DNA of 64,000 nt, from NCBI GenBank assembly GCA_958296165.1, contig OY282447.1, positions 1,116,001 through 1,180,000 of the forward strand, written 5' to 3'. The DNA is from an uncultured Pseudomonadales bacterium (lineage in GTDB: Bacteria > Pseudomonadota > Gammaproteobacteria > Pseudomonadales > Azotimanducaceae). A program made the translations under genes and the position numbers. This document shows positions 18,001 through 25,507 of this stretch, in pieces (position 1 is the stretch's first letter; each line of letters opens with the position of its first letter). Under the pieces are notes generated by a model, which saw only the letters and a list, made by a program, of their open reading frames with translations, did no database searches and was not told the DNA's origin.

Positions 18001-18088
18001 TCGGTTGGCGGTTCTCGTCCAGTTCCCAGTGCCGGCCAGGGCGCTCGTAGGGCGAGTTCAGAATGGGCTGCTCGAAGAAATCGGCCAT
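15061..18088 (-). pseudogene. BPTD_3080-type restriction helicase-nuclease (Res), one-base frameshift
   Basis: The gene starts at ATG 18088 (MADFFEQPILNSPYERPGRH), typical of BPTD_3080-family restriction enzymes, which are superfamily 2 helicase-nucleases paired with a Mod. The Walker A region is split. One frame reads LALKTGHWRG, while LATGAGKTTVMAMLIAWQ needs one A removed from the AAAA run (17578-17581). Beyond it the second frame continues with ILAFNDEGHHCYRE (DExH-like motif II), [20 protein letters not shown] (motif VI region) and a C-terminal nuclease-like part (DFIVLAEDG..LHLVVEVKGR). Repaired length is 1008 residues. An indel in a homopolymer exactly inside the ATP-binding loop is suspicious for a base-calling error. 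Confidence 0.85.
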
Positions 18089-18239
18089 GCCGGCGGGCCA
18101 AGCTGCGGATGCGGCGACTGTAGCCTGACGCGCTAGCGCCTCCGTTGCTGATATTCAGCGGCCTTCACGCCGACAGCGGCATCGAGTAGGCACCAGCCAA
18201 ACCAAATAGTGCCGCAAGATCAATATGTTAGACCAATAG

Positions 18240-18329
18240 TGGCGGAGAGGGAGGGATTCGAACCCTCGATGAACTTTCGCCCATACTCCCTTAGCAGGGG
18301 AGCGCCTTCAGCCGCTCGGCCACCTCTCC
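18240..18329 (-). tRNA. tRNA-Ser (GCT anticodon)
   Basis: Minus-strand 90-nt gene beginning GGAGAGGTGGCCGAG, with acceptor arms GGAGAGG/CCTCTCC, anticodon loop CTGCTAA (GCT) and the long variable arm of class II tRNAs. GGTTCGAATCC forms the T arm. The terminal CCA is encoded (18242-18240). Confidence 0.95.
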
Positions 18330-18391
18330 GTGTCCGCAATGATCCACTTGTGCGCGGCCCTCGGACGACGCCGCCTCGGGCCGAACAAATA

Positions 18392-18468
18392 TGGCGCTCC
18401 GAGCAGGATTCGAACCTGCAATCCCCAGCTTCGTAGGCTGGTGCCTTATCCAGTTTGGCCATCGGAGC
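18392..18468 (-). tRNA. tRNA-Arg (ACG anticodon)
   Basis: Minus-strand 77-nt gene starting GCTCCGATGGCC, with acceptor arms GCTCCGA/TCGGAGC, anticodon stem CCAGC/GCTGG and loop CTACGAA (ACG). The T arm is GCAGGTTCGAATCCTGC. CCA is encoded at 18394-18392. It lies 62 bases upstream of tRNA-Ser on the same strand. Confidence 0.95.
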
Positions 18469-18592
18469 GCTGCGGGAGCTCTACATTAGCGCCTTAGGGC
18501 TAGCGTCGCAATGTCGATCTTCTCGTTGGACGGGCGGGCTTCCAGCACGCGCGCGGCTCGCCCTTGAACCAAGGCGAAGCATGCGTCTACCG

Positions 18593-18616
18593 ACTGTCTA
18601 GCTATAGTGCTACAGT
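18593..18616 (+). promoter_or_regulatory. Possible operator/promoter region of the GntR operon
   Basis: Inverted arms ACTGT (18593-18597) and ACAGT (18612-18616) enclose TATAGT, a plausible -10 hexamer. YtrA-type GntR regulators bind such dyads over their own promoter. The site is 142 bases before the regulator start. No good -35 box is seen, so confidence is low. Confidence 0.3.
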
Positions 18617-18757
18617 GGGTCTCCTGCAAACCTGACGAGGCGAGGTTTGGGAACGCTACACGGGGGCGTGGCGAGGCCACGGCGCGGCATTGCGAGGGCA
18701 TAGTCCAGCGGCTTGCCGAGTGGCCGACCTCGGCGGCCGGCGGCCAGCACAGCGCTG

Positions 18758-19180
18758 ATGTTCTCAATCAACCCGTCGTCTGGCACGCCCATTTACATGC
18801 AAATCGTGGATCAAGTGAGACAGCTCGCCGTGAGTGGTCGCTTGAAGGCCGGCGACATGCTGCCATCCGTGCGCGCCATTGCGGACGATCTGCACGTCAA
18901 CCACATGACAGTCTCCAAGGCCTACTCCATCCTGCGACGAGATGGAGTGGTGGAGTTCATTCGCGGCAAGGGCATGGCGGTGTCGAAAACGTCCATAGAT
19001 CCCAGGGCGGCCATCCGTCCACAAGCAGCTGCCTTGGTAGAGGCGGTGCGGCGGCTTGGTTTGAGTCGCGCCGAGATGGACGCCGCCATCGATCAGGTGT
19101 GGGTGGAGCTTCAAATGGACGATGAGGGCGCTATCGATGCAGCCCTGCTAACGGACGCTGATACGGACGCAACTTCGTGA
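18758..19180 (+). CDS. GntR family transcriptional regulator, YtrA subfamily
   Basis: A 140-residue regulator starting at ATG 18758 (MFSINPSSGTPIYMQIVDQV). The winged helix covers SGRLKAGDMLPSVRAIADDL, HVNHMTVSKAYSILRRDGVV and the wing FIRGKGMAVS. Its C-terminal part is only about 55 residues long, helical and without a large effector domain. That combination defines the YtrA subfamily. Such regulators usually head operons for ABC exporters that respond to cell-wall-active peptides. Here the next gene overlaps by GTGA and encodes a membrane protein, and no ATP-binding subunit is present. An upstream ATG at 18713 would add an atypical proline/arginine-rich leader and is rejected. Confidence 0.85.
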   Translation: MFSINPSSGTPIYMQIVDQVRQLAVSGRLKAGDMLPSVRAIADDLHVNHMTVSKAYSILRRDGVVEFIRGKGMAVSKTSIDPRAAIRPQAAALVEAVRRLGLSRAEMDAAIDQVWVELQMDDEGAIDAALLTDADTDATS

Positions 19181-20388
19181 AACCCGCCCAACTTGCAACT
19201 CTCGCCGTGGCCTGGCTCCGACCGAACTCGCTGTGGCCACTTCTGATCGTATTCGCTTACGGTCGTTACTTCTTAGCCGTCGTAGGCAGCCAAGGGCAGC
19301 CGACGGCCGATGTGTATGTCGCTTGGCTGCTGGCCGCGGCTGCGCCGGGTGTGTGGCTTGGCCATTGCGCTCGCGATGCTCTCGTTTGGCCGGGAGGGCT
19401 GTTGGTGCCGGCCTACACGCGCACGCTCTGCGGCATCGTCGTCGCCGGGGCCGGTGTGGCGCTCGTGCTCAGCTCCATAGCGGCATCGGTTGGAGGCCTG
19501 GCGCTTTGGGCTTCGGTGGCATACGGCGCATTGGCCGTCGCTGCCACGCTCTTGGCCGCGTTCCACTTTCGTTACATAGCGCTTGTCGCGCTGCTTGTAG
19601 TCGGCCTCGCATTAACGCTCATGATTCAAGACGCGGCCACGCTCGTTCCCGCCGTTGCGGAGCGGCCGCTCGCGTCTGGCGTGGCAGCTTTGGCGGCCGC
19701 CGTCCTCTTGGCGTGCTTTCTCCACGGCGCGAGTAGCCCACTGGCAGAAAGGCGACAGCCGTTCGCCAACGGGCTCGAGCGTGGCGCCGCATGGCTTGGC
19801 CGTTGGTTCCAGTCGGACGCCATAGCATCTCCACGATGGCGCGTGGTTGCTCGTTCGGCGTTGCCGCGATCGTTGCCGCAGCTGCGTCGCGTTCCGGAGC
19901 GCTCGGCGAGCATAGCTTGGGGTGGCTCCTTCTAACGGGCGTTCTTGTTTGGACGATCTTTGCCGGCCAATCATCGTCGTTCCCGCCCGGACATCTGGCC
20001 GCCGCAGCCAGTCTCTTGCTACTGGGCGCGGGTAAGACACGTGCCGATGTCGGTCGCCAGATCATGTGGCGTACGGCGTGATTCGTTCCTTGGCGCCGGT
20101 GTGTTTACGGCCGTCTCGTTAGTCTTGGGAGAGACGATCCACTTGAGCGAAGTGTTGGTAGCGCTCGCCGCCTGCCATCTATACATCGTAGCCGCCAGCG
20201 GCTCGAAGTGGTTGTTGTCCAGCCGCAGCAGCGTGCTTGTTGCGATGCCATTCGTCCTACTCCTCGCTTGGCTCGGCTCTCGGCTGTTGCCAGCGGGCCT
20301 GTTGATTGGCGCGGCGGCACTCGTAGCAAGCGCCGCAACCGCAGTGTATTGGGGCGGCCGAAGGGTCGGGCGATTGGATTTCGCTTGA
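19177..20388 (+). pseudogene. Polytopic membrane protein of the GntR operon, two compensating frameshifts
   Basis: Starting at GTG 19177, the frame encodes several hydrophobic segments (for example AAAAPGVWLGH, IVVAGAGVALVLSSIAA, ALVALLVVGLALTL). It stops at 19935 only because the coding text moves to another frame near 19838, where GVAAIVAAAASRSG and LGWLLLTGVLVWTIFAG continue. It then returns to the first frame near 20075 (FLGAGVFTAVSLVLGE). The total span of 1212 bases fits one 403-residue integral membrane protein, perhaps a permease of the ABC-2 kind. Its family is not certain. The two opposite shifts are typical of sequencing indels. Confidence 0.6.
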
Positions 20389-20512
20389 ATAGCGCGGGCT
20401 TGGGTTGCCGCCTAATCCTCTATTGCCGTAGCTGTCTCAGGCGCACCGCGCCGCAGACGAACGCCATCAAAAAATCACTTCACTCGCCAACTTGGTATTG
20501 AGTGGTGCGCCG

Positions 20513-20562
20513 ACGTGCGAGCCGCCAAGCTCGCACGTGTTGCCTCCAATGTGAACGGCAAC
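20513..20562 (+). promoter_or_regulatory. Two consecutive hairpins in the leader of the GG-peptide genes
   Basis: The first stem is perfect: ACGTGCGAG (20513-20521) against CTCGCACGT (20530-20538). The second, GTTGCC (20539-20544) against GGCAAC (20557-20562), follows without a gap. An AGGAGG ribosome binding site begins at 20563, right at the foot of the second stem. There is no T-tract, so this is not a usual terminator; an mRNA stability or translation-control element is possible. Confidence 0.4.
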
Positions 20563-20576
20563 AGGAGGTCGGCGAC

Positions 20577-20684
20577 ATGTGCATGAAGCGTCGTCTGCCT
20601 GAACGGAAACCAAGTGGAGAGACCCATGAGTGTACTAGCGGAAACGAAGACGGCAGGCAGCGCGCCTGGCATGGAGCACAGTGA
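20577..20684 (+). CDS. Possible 35-residue leader ORF
   Basis: ATG 20577 lies seven bases after a strong AGGAGG site. The frame encodes a basic hydrophilic peptide beginning MCMKRRLPERKPSGETHE and ends inside the following GG-leader peptide gene, in a different frame. It resembles nothing I know. It may be a translated leader, or the ribosome binding site may serve the GG-peptide gene through an undetected indel. Confidence 0.3.
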   Translation: MCMKRRLPERKPSGETHECTSGNEDGRQRAWHGAQ

Positions 20685-20857
20685 AGACGGTGAGAGCGCA
20701 GTGCGGGCCTTGACCGCCGCGGAAATCGACGATGTGGCCGGTGGCGGGCTGCTCTTTGATCGGCGGCCTCGCTGCCATGGGCCTCATCTACGTGGACTAT
20801 GGCGAGGAGATCGGCGATGCGCTCGCTGAACTTGAAGAGTGGCTAAAAGGCGATTGA
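20626..20857 (+). pseudogene. Double-glycine-leader peptide (bacteriocin/RiPP-like), frameshifted at the core
   Basis: The peptide starts at ATG 20626 behind GGAGAG. It has a hydrophilic leader ending VRALTAAEIDDVAGG, the classic double-glycine motif (L.aAEIDdVaGG) cut by C39-peptidase transporters. Immediately after the motif the frame is lost. Removing one G from the GGG run at 20746-20748 yields a core of GCSLIGGLAAMGLIYVDYG followed by an acidic helix EEIGDALAELEEWLKGD, with a stop at 20857 (76 residues in total). A glycine-rich hydrophobic head and an acidic tail would suit an exported small peptide or an antimicrobial. No transporter is encoded nearby. Confidence 0.6.
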
Positions 20858-20912
20858 GCACTGGGCGCCTACGGCGCAGTGCAGTTGCAGCCTAGGTGAC
20901 CTAGATCCGTCC

Positions 20913-21215
20913 CTAGGCTATGACTGGCCGGCCAGCGGAGATGGTCGGCGATTGCGGTGCGCGGGCTACCGCACCGCCGCCCAAGCGACATCCTTTCACG
21001 GTGGTGTGTGCGGCTTCGTCCGCCGGGTCGGCGCTGCGCACCACCGTTTTGCCATCCTCCGAGCCGCCGTAGCAGCGCCGAATCGGATTCCTGAAGACGC
21101 CGGCACCTTGGCCGTCATTGGCCTCGGTGGTGGTTTTCGCACGTTCAGACGTCTCGCCAGCGAACGCGCCGTGGGCGAGCAGGCAGATGGCGGCAAGGGC
21201 GAAGCGGGTGATCAC
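20913..21215 (-). CDS. Small exported protein of unknown function
   Basis: From a GTG at 21215, the frame encodes a Sec-type signal peptide (VITRFALAAICLLAHGAFAG, cleavage after AFA). A hydrophilic mature part of about 80 residues follows, with two cysteines (RRCYGG and KGCRLGG). A possible disulfide would fit a periplasmic protein. The longer frame to 21299 adds an arginine-rich stretch before the signal peptide and is not favoured. No family is recognised, and no clear ribosome binding site precedes the GTG, so the start is uncertain. Confidence 0.5.
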   Translation of the reverse strand: MITRFALAAICLLAHGAFAGETSERAKTTTEANDGQGAGVFRNPIRRCYGGSEDGKTVVRSADPADEAAHTTVKGCRLGGGAVARAPQSPTISAGRPVIA

Positions 21216-21325
21216 GGCGACGAACTCTAGGCGCCGAATGTGACGATTTGGTGACAGCACGCACGCCCGGTGCGTCGTGCGGCCGAGCCTCGGCCGCAAG
21301 GCATCGCTCCACTACACCAAAGGGG

Positions 21326-21353
21326 TTGCAATGCGTAACGGATGAATTATCCT
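21326..21353 (+). promoter_or_regulatory. Sigma70-like promoter of the lipoprotein gene
   Basis: TTGCAA at 21326-21331 and TATCCT at 21348-21353, separated by 16 bases, lie 37 bases before the lipoprotein start codon. Both hexamers are close to consensus for a sigma70-type promoter. Confidence 0.45.
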
Positions 21354-21390
21354 ACTGTCAACAGCGGCTCAAACTACAGGAGGAACCGCT

Positions 21391-21663
21391 ATGCACTCTG
21401 CAATCAAAACTTTGGGTGCGGTTGTAGCGCTTGTGGCGCTGTCCGGCTGCATGGTCCAGAGCAATGTAGAGGCGCCCGAGCGCGAGCCGACGCATCGCTG
21501 GGTCACGCAGATGGAGGTGTCGCGAGCCAAGTACAACTTCGACAACAAGACGTGTACGGAGGAAGCGATGCTCAACGCGGAAACAGTGCGCGAATCCGAT
21601 CCGGAGTTCGCCACCTACGAGCGCTGCATGACCGGCAAGGGCTACAACCTCGCCACATACTAG
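21391..21663 (+). CDS. Small outer-membrane lipoprotein
   Basis: A 90-residue protein beginning at ATG 21391 with a strong AGGAGG site upstream. It has a short signal peptide and lipobox (VVALVALSGC, Cys at residue 21), so it should be lipidated; the residue after Cys is Met, compatible with outer-membrane sorting. The mature part contains two further cysteines in TCTEEAM and ERCMTGKGYNL, a pattern seen in small lipoproteins with an EeCM..KGY motif. The function is unknown. A rho-independent terminator follows the stop. Confidence 0.75.
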   Translation: MHSAIKTLGAVVALVALSGCMVQSNVEAPEREPTHRWVTQMEVSRAKYNFDNKTCTEEAMLNAETVRESDPEFATYERCMTGKGYNLATY

Positions 21664-21682
21664 CCGCGAACGTCAACCCCGC

Positions 21683-21714
21683 AAGCCGGCGAGTCACAGG
21701 GTTCGCCGGCTTTT
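21683..21714 (+). terminator. Rho-independent terminator
   Basis: A 10-bp perfect stem, AAGCCGGCGA (21683-21692) against TCGCCGGCTT (21703-21712), ends in TTTT. It lies 20 bases after the lipoprotein stop and before the convergent YjbR gene, so it probably serves the lipoprotein transcript. Confidence 0.7.
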
Positions 21715-21728
21715 CGCCTCGTGTTCGC

Positions 21729-22502
21729 CTACGACTGCGCGGCAAGCGCCTTCAACATGCGCTTCAGCGCAAAGTGGCGGTAGCTTCCCAAGGCTAGATC
21801 GCGCAATTCCCCCCAATCTACGCGATCCTCGATGTCTAGGCTGATCCAGCCACGGTGGCCGATGTAGTGCGGGATGTGAAAGCGCGGGTCCTCGGTGAGC
21901 GTAGCCTGCAACTCCGCGCCCACCCAGCACTCTATCTCCATGCGCCTTCGGTAGCGGTGCGCGGAGAGAAACGTCTTCTTGCCGGCCTTGAAGGCCGGCG
22001 TGCCGAACTGCTTCACCTCGCTGGTCTCCGGCAAGGCTAGGCACAGGCCACGGATGCGCTCGAGTTTGGATTGCGCGTGCGGCATGGACAACGGGTCGAA
22101 CTCCTCAGGATCGATGGTTTCGTCCGGCGGTTCGATGGCAACTGGCTCGCCGAGCGCCGACCGCAGCCGAGCCGGCGCTACTTGGGCGTATGCCTCCTGC
22201 ACGCGCGTGGCGATGGAGAACCAGTCGTTGCCTTGATCCAAATGAACGCCCAGCCAGCCCCTCGGCCCCACATAGGGTGGTACGAAGTAGAACCTCGGCT
22301 CGCCTTCCACGTGCAGATGCTGGGCGCCGGGCGGCGCCCGCAGCCACAGGGCGATGCGCCCGTCGCCATGATGGTTGACGGACAAGCTGGCGAAGGACTT
22401 GCCAGCCACCTTGAAATCCGGCATGCCGTGGCCGGTGCGTTCTTCCACTTCCGGCAGGGAGAAGCAAATCTCCCGCACTGCCGCCTTGATGTCCTTGCCC
22501 AC
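21729..22502 (-). CDS. MmcQ/YjbR-family protein with two YjbR domains
   Basis: About 257 residues from GTG 22502 (VGKDIKAAVREICFSLPEVE); an ATG at 22529 is the alternative. GTG is favoured because GGAGGG stands just before it. Two copies of the YjbR fold are visible. The first runs from IKAAVREICFSLPEVEERTG to PPYVGPRGWLGVHLD, and the second from LERIRGLCLALPETSEVKQF to PHYIGHRGWISLDIE. Each has the LPE.... start, the F..AGK strand and the Y.G.RGW.......D segment. Single-domain members are small DNA-binding-like proteins of unknown role. The double form is an internal duplication. Confidence 0.8.
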   Translation of the reverse strand: MGKDIKAAVREICFSLPEVEERTGHGMPDFKVAGKSFASLSVNHHGDGRIALWLRAPPGAQHLHVEGEPRFYFVPPYVGPRGWLGVHLDQGNDWFSIATRVQEAYAQVAPARLRSALGEPVAIEPPDETIDPEEFDPLSMPHAQSKLERIRGLCLALPETSEVKQFGTPAFKAGKKTFLSAHRYRRRMEIECWVGAELQATLTEDPRFHIPHYIGHRGWISLDIEDRVDWGELRDLALGSYRHFALKRMLKALAAQS

Positions 22503-22581
22503 TAGCCCTCCAAACTCTCCGCGGGCCATCCAGCGTGCCTGAAACCGTACACGAGGCCCCTGGCGACGTATCATAGCCGCC

Positions 22582-23568
22582 ATGCAATCCACGCCGCTTG
22601 CCAACGCAAAAGCCGAGCGTCTGCTGGATCGGCCCATCATCGAGCCGTCCCTGCACCCGAGCATCGGCGTCAACATCCAAGGCCCTTCGATGATCCGCGT
22701 GCCGGATTGGATCGAGCATCCGCTCGGCCGCTACTACCTCTATTTCGCCGACCACAAAGGCCGCTACATCCGCCTCGCGTTCGCTGACAAGGTAGAGGGG
22801 CCGTGGCGCATCCACGCGCCGGGTAGCCTGCGCCTAGAGGACACGCCTTTTCCAAACGAGCCGCCGCCGGCGCCGAAGACGCTGGTGGATGCTGCGGCGG
22901 AACGCATGCGCACGATGGGTACGCGCATTGCGCACAGCGTGTTGGATGAGCTCACGACGCCGCACATCGCCTCGCCGGACGTGCATGTGGACGCCATGCG
23001 GCGACGTATCGTGATGTTCTATCACGGCTTGGAAGCCGCCGGCCGGCAACTCTCGCGGGTTGCCGTTTCAAGCGACGGCATCTCGTTTCGATCTCTCGAC
23101 GAGGTGCTCGGCCGCACCTATATGCGCATCTTCGAATACCGCGGCACGCGCTACGCCCTGGCCATGCCGGGGCAGTTCTACCGAGCCGCTCGGCCCTTAG
23201 GAGGATTCGAGGAAGGCCCCTGCCTGTTCAACGCGAACATGCGCCACGCCGCGGTGCTGGTGCGCGGCGACACGCTCCATGTGTTTTGGACGCAGGTAGG
23301 GCACGCGCCGGAGCGCATCCTGCTCTCCAGCGTGGATCTGCGCGGCGATTGGATGCTCTGGAAAGAGTCGGACGCGGTGGAGGTGCTGCGCCCGGAACGT
23401 CCGTGGGAGGGTGCCGATGCGCCGCTTGAACCGTCTTTCCGCAGCGTCGCCTACGGCATGGTGAATCAGCTGCGCGACCCGGCGGTCTACGTAGAAGGCG
23501 AACGCATCTATCTGCTGTACGCCGTAGCGGGCGAAAGCGGCATCGCCATCGCCCGCGTTTGGCTGTGA
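22582..23568 (+). CDS. Five-bladed beta-propeller, glycoside-hydrolase-like protein
   Basis: A 328-residue protein starting at ATG 22582. The opening RPIIEPSLHPSIGVNIQGPS and the repeated blade motifs (GRYYLYFADHKG, RIVMFYHGL, LHVFWTQVG, ERIYLLYAVAGESGIAIARV) fit the GH43/62/32/68 clan propeller fold. The catalytic acids of characterised GH43 enzymes cannot be assigned with confidence. No signal peptide is seen, so it is predicted to be cytoplasmic. It is divergent from the YjbR gene and converges on the aldo/keto reductase. Substrate unknown. Confidence 0.6.
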   Translation: MQSTPLANAKAERLLDRPIIEPSLHPSIGVNIQGPSMIRVPDWIEHPLGRYYLYFADHKGRYIRLAFADKVEGPWRIHAPGSLRLEDTPFPNEPPPAPKTLVDAAAERMRTMGTRIAHSVLDELTTPHIASPDVHVDAMRRRIVMFYHGLEAAGRQLSRVAVSSDGISFRSLDEVLGRTYMRIFEYRGTRYALAMPGQFYRAARPLGGFEEGPCLFNANMRHAAVLVRGDTLHVFWTQVGHAPERILLSSVDLRGDWMLWKESDAVEVLRPERPWEGADAPLEPSFRSVAYGMVNQLRDPAVYVEGERIYLLYAVAGESGIAIARVWL

Positions 23569-23571
23569 GCG

Positions 23572-24630
23572 TTACGCCGCTTGCGAAAAGTGCCGCTCCG
23601 AGGTGGCAGCGGCGACGAAGTTCTCCTTCAAGATGGCGTAGTCCTGAATGTCGGCGTTTACCACGTCCATGCCGTGCGCCAACACATAGGCGTAGCTGCG
23701 CTGGAAGGCGGAGAGGCCTGCGGCCATAACGCCCTCGTTGTAGTACCGATCGAACGCCGCGCTGTTGCCGCCGCCGGCCCACCAGCGACCGGCCAACAGC
23801 CTGCCCACCTTCATGCCCACCAAGCCGATGCCAGCTTCGCGCGCCTTCACGAACAGCGGCGCTAGCTGCGCCATGTCCTGCGTGTCGGAGAGTATCTCGC
23901 GCTTGTTCCAGTCGTACCAGCCAGCCGGCGTGATGGCGATCATGGCGAGGTCGTACCAGCCGGTGTCGATTGCCGCTTCAAGCACCTGCTGGGCGTTTTC
24001 GTGGGTGGAGAGGCCAAGGTAGCTCACCTTGCCAGCGGCCTTGGCGTTCTCGAAGGCGCGCTGCATCTCTTCGGCGCGTACCACGCCTGGGTTGTTGGCG
24101 GCCATCTGGTAGTAGGCGTCCACATGGTCGGTGTCGAGCTCCTTCAAGCTCTGTTCCATGAACATCGTCCAGGTGCGGGCTGCGCGTTTGGCCGCCTCGG
24201 CGTCCACTTGCGCGTCTGCCTCGATGTTCACCGGCGCTTTGGAGATGAGGAAGATGTCGTCGCGGTGGCTCTTGGCGAACGTGGCCAGATTGCGTTCGGC
24301 ATTCTTGTAATAGCCGCTGTAGCCGACGTCGAATACGTTCACGCCGGCCTCGAAGGCGGTATTGAGCAGCTCGTCGTTGGCGTCGCCGGAAAGCGCGGCG
24401 CCACAGCCATACACCAGTCGGCTGGCGCGAAAGCCAGTGCGGCCAAGGGTGCGATAGGCCATCCGCGGCCACGCCTCGGCGCTCGGCAGCTTGTCGGCCG
24501 CTTGCTGGGCCGCGGCTACTGCGGCGCGCACGTCGCGGGTTTGCAGCAGCGCTTGGCTGCCGATGCCGGCCACGGTGAGAACTTCGAGAAACGAGCGGCG
24601 GCTCGACTTGGTTTGCGACCGTGTGGCCAT
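23572..24630 (-). CDS. Aldo/keto reductase with a twin-arginine signal
   Basis: A 352-residue protein starting at ATG 24630. The N-terminus carries SRRSFLEVLTVAG, a Tat signal, so the enzyme should be folded before export to the periplasm. The AKR barrel follows: RMAYRTLGRTGFRASRLVYG, the catalytic D and Y in FDVGYSGYY, the Lys in IFLISKAPV, and LKELDTDHVDAYYQM in place of the usual His strand. Exported AKRs of this kind are usually of unknown substrate. Its stop lies four bases from the end of the convergent propeller gene. Confidence 0.85.
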   Translation of the reverse strand: MATRSQTKSSRRSFLEVLTVAGIGSQALLQTRDVRAAVAAAQQAADKLPSAEAWPRMAYRTLGRTGFRASRLVYGCGAALSGDANDELLNTAFEAGVNVFDVGYSGYYKNAERNLATFAKSHRDDIFLISKAPVNIEADAQVDAEAAKRAARTWTMFMEQSLKELDTDHVDAYYQMAANNPGVVRAEEMQRAFENAKAAGKVSYLGLSTHENAQQVLEAAIDTGWYDLAMIAITPAGWYDWNKREILSDTQDMAQLAPLFVKAREAGIGLVGMKVGRLLAGRWWAGGGNSAAFDRYYNEGVMAAGLSAFQRSYAYVLAHGMDVVNADIQDYAILKENFVAAATSERHFSQAA

Positions 24631-24724
24631 GTTTGGACTCCCCTGCTAGAACGCGAGTAAGGTTAGCGCAAAGCCTGCTCTCAATGGCTCCTAGATACAA
24701 CGCCCGATTTCACGGAGTAAGACC

Positions 24725-25492
24725 ATGCCCTACGCGCGCAACGGCGACATCGACATCTACTACGAACTGCACGGCGAGAGCGGCCCGCCGCTGGTGTTTG
24801 CGCATGGCGCTGGCGGCAACGCCACCAGCTGGTGGCAGCAAGTGCCGGCGTTTGCAGCCAGCCATCGGGTGGCGGTTTTCGACCATCGCGGCTTCGCCCG
24901 CACGCTCTGTCCGCCAGAACAGCAGAGTGCCGCCTACTTCGAGGCGGACCTGTTGGCGGTAATGGACGCGGCAGAGATGGAAAGCGCGGTGATCGTGTGC
25001 CAATCGATGGGTGGCTGGACCGGCGTGCGCGCTGCGGTGCATCACACCCAACGGGTGCAGGCCGTGTTGCTTGCGAATACTCCAGGCGCCGTGCGAACGG
25101 CCGCTACAGAGGCCAACATGAAGCAGCTCGCAGAACGCCTGGCAGCGGCTGGAGGCTTGGTGAATCGAGCGTTCAGCGAGGAGTTCGCGCTGCGCAATCC
25201 CGCCGGCGCGTTGCTGTATCGGCAGATATCCGCTTACAACACGCAAGCGCGGCCCAACATTCGCGACGATTCGGTGTACGTTTCGCCGCAGGTGGTCAAG
25301 GCCAGCGGCGTGCCGTTCCATGTGCTGGCGAGCGATCTGGATCCGCTGTTTCCGCCGGAAGTGCTTGAGTCGGTCGCCGCCGACATCGGTGCGCCGGTGA
25401 CCCACATCAACGGCGCCGGACACTCGGCCTACTTTGAGAAGCCGCACGAGTTCAACGCGGTGCTGGCGGCGTTCTTGGATTCGTTGGGCTAG
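24725..25492 (+). CDS. Alpha/beta hydrolase
   Basis: A 255-residue protein starting at ATG 24725. The oxyanion segment VFAHGAGGNATSWWQQV, the nucleophile elbow CQSMGGW (Ser), the acid in LASDLDPLFPPE and the catalytic His in GAGHSAYFEKP form a complete triad. No signal peptide or membrane segment is present. It belongs to the broad family of esterases and C-C bond hydrolases; the substrate cannot be read from the sequence. It is divergent from the aldo/keto reductase and convergent with xth. Confidence 0.85.
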   Translation: MPYARNGDIDIYYELHGESGPPLVFAHGAGGNATSWWQQVPAFAASHRVAVFDHRGFARTLCPPEQQSAAYFEADLLAVMDAAEMESAVIVCQSMGGWTGVRAAVHHTQRVQAVLLANTPGAVRTAATEANMKQLAERLAAAGGLVNRAFSEEFALRNPAGALLYRQISAYNTQARPNIRDDSVYVSPQVVKASGVPFHVLASDLDPLFPPEVLESVAADIGAPVTHINGAGHSAYFEKPHEFNAVLAAFLDSLG

Positions 25493-25507
25493 GGTTCGAC
25501 CTAGCGC

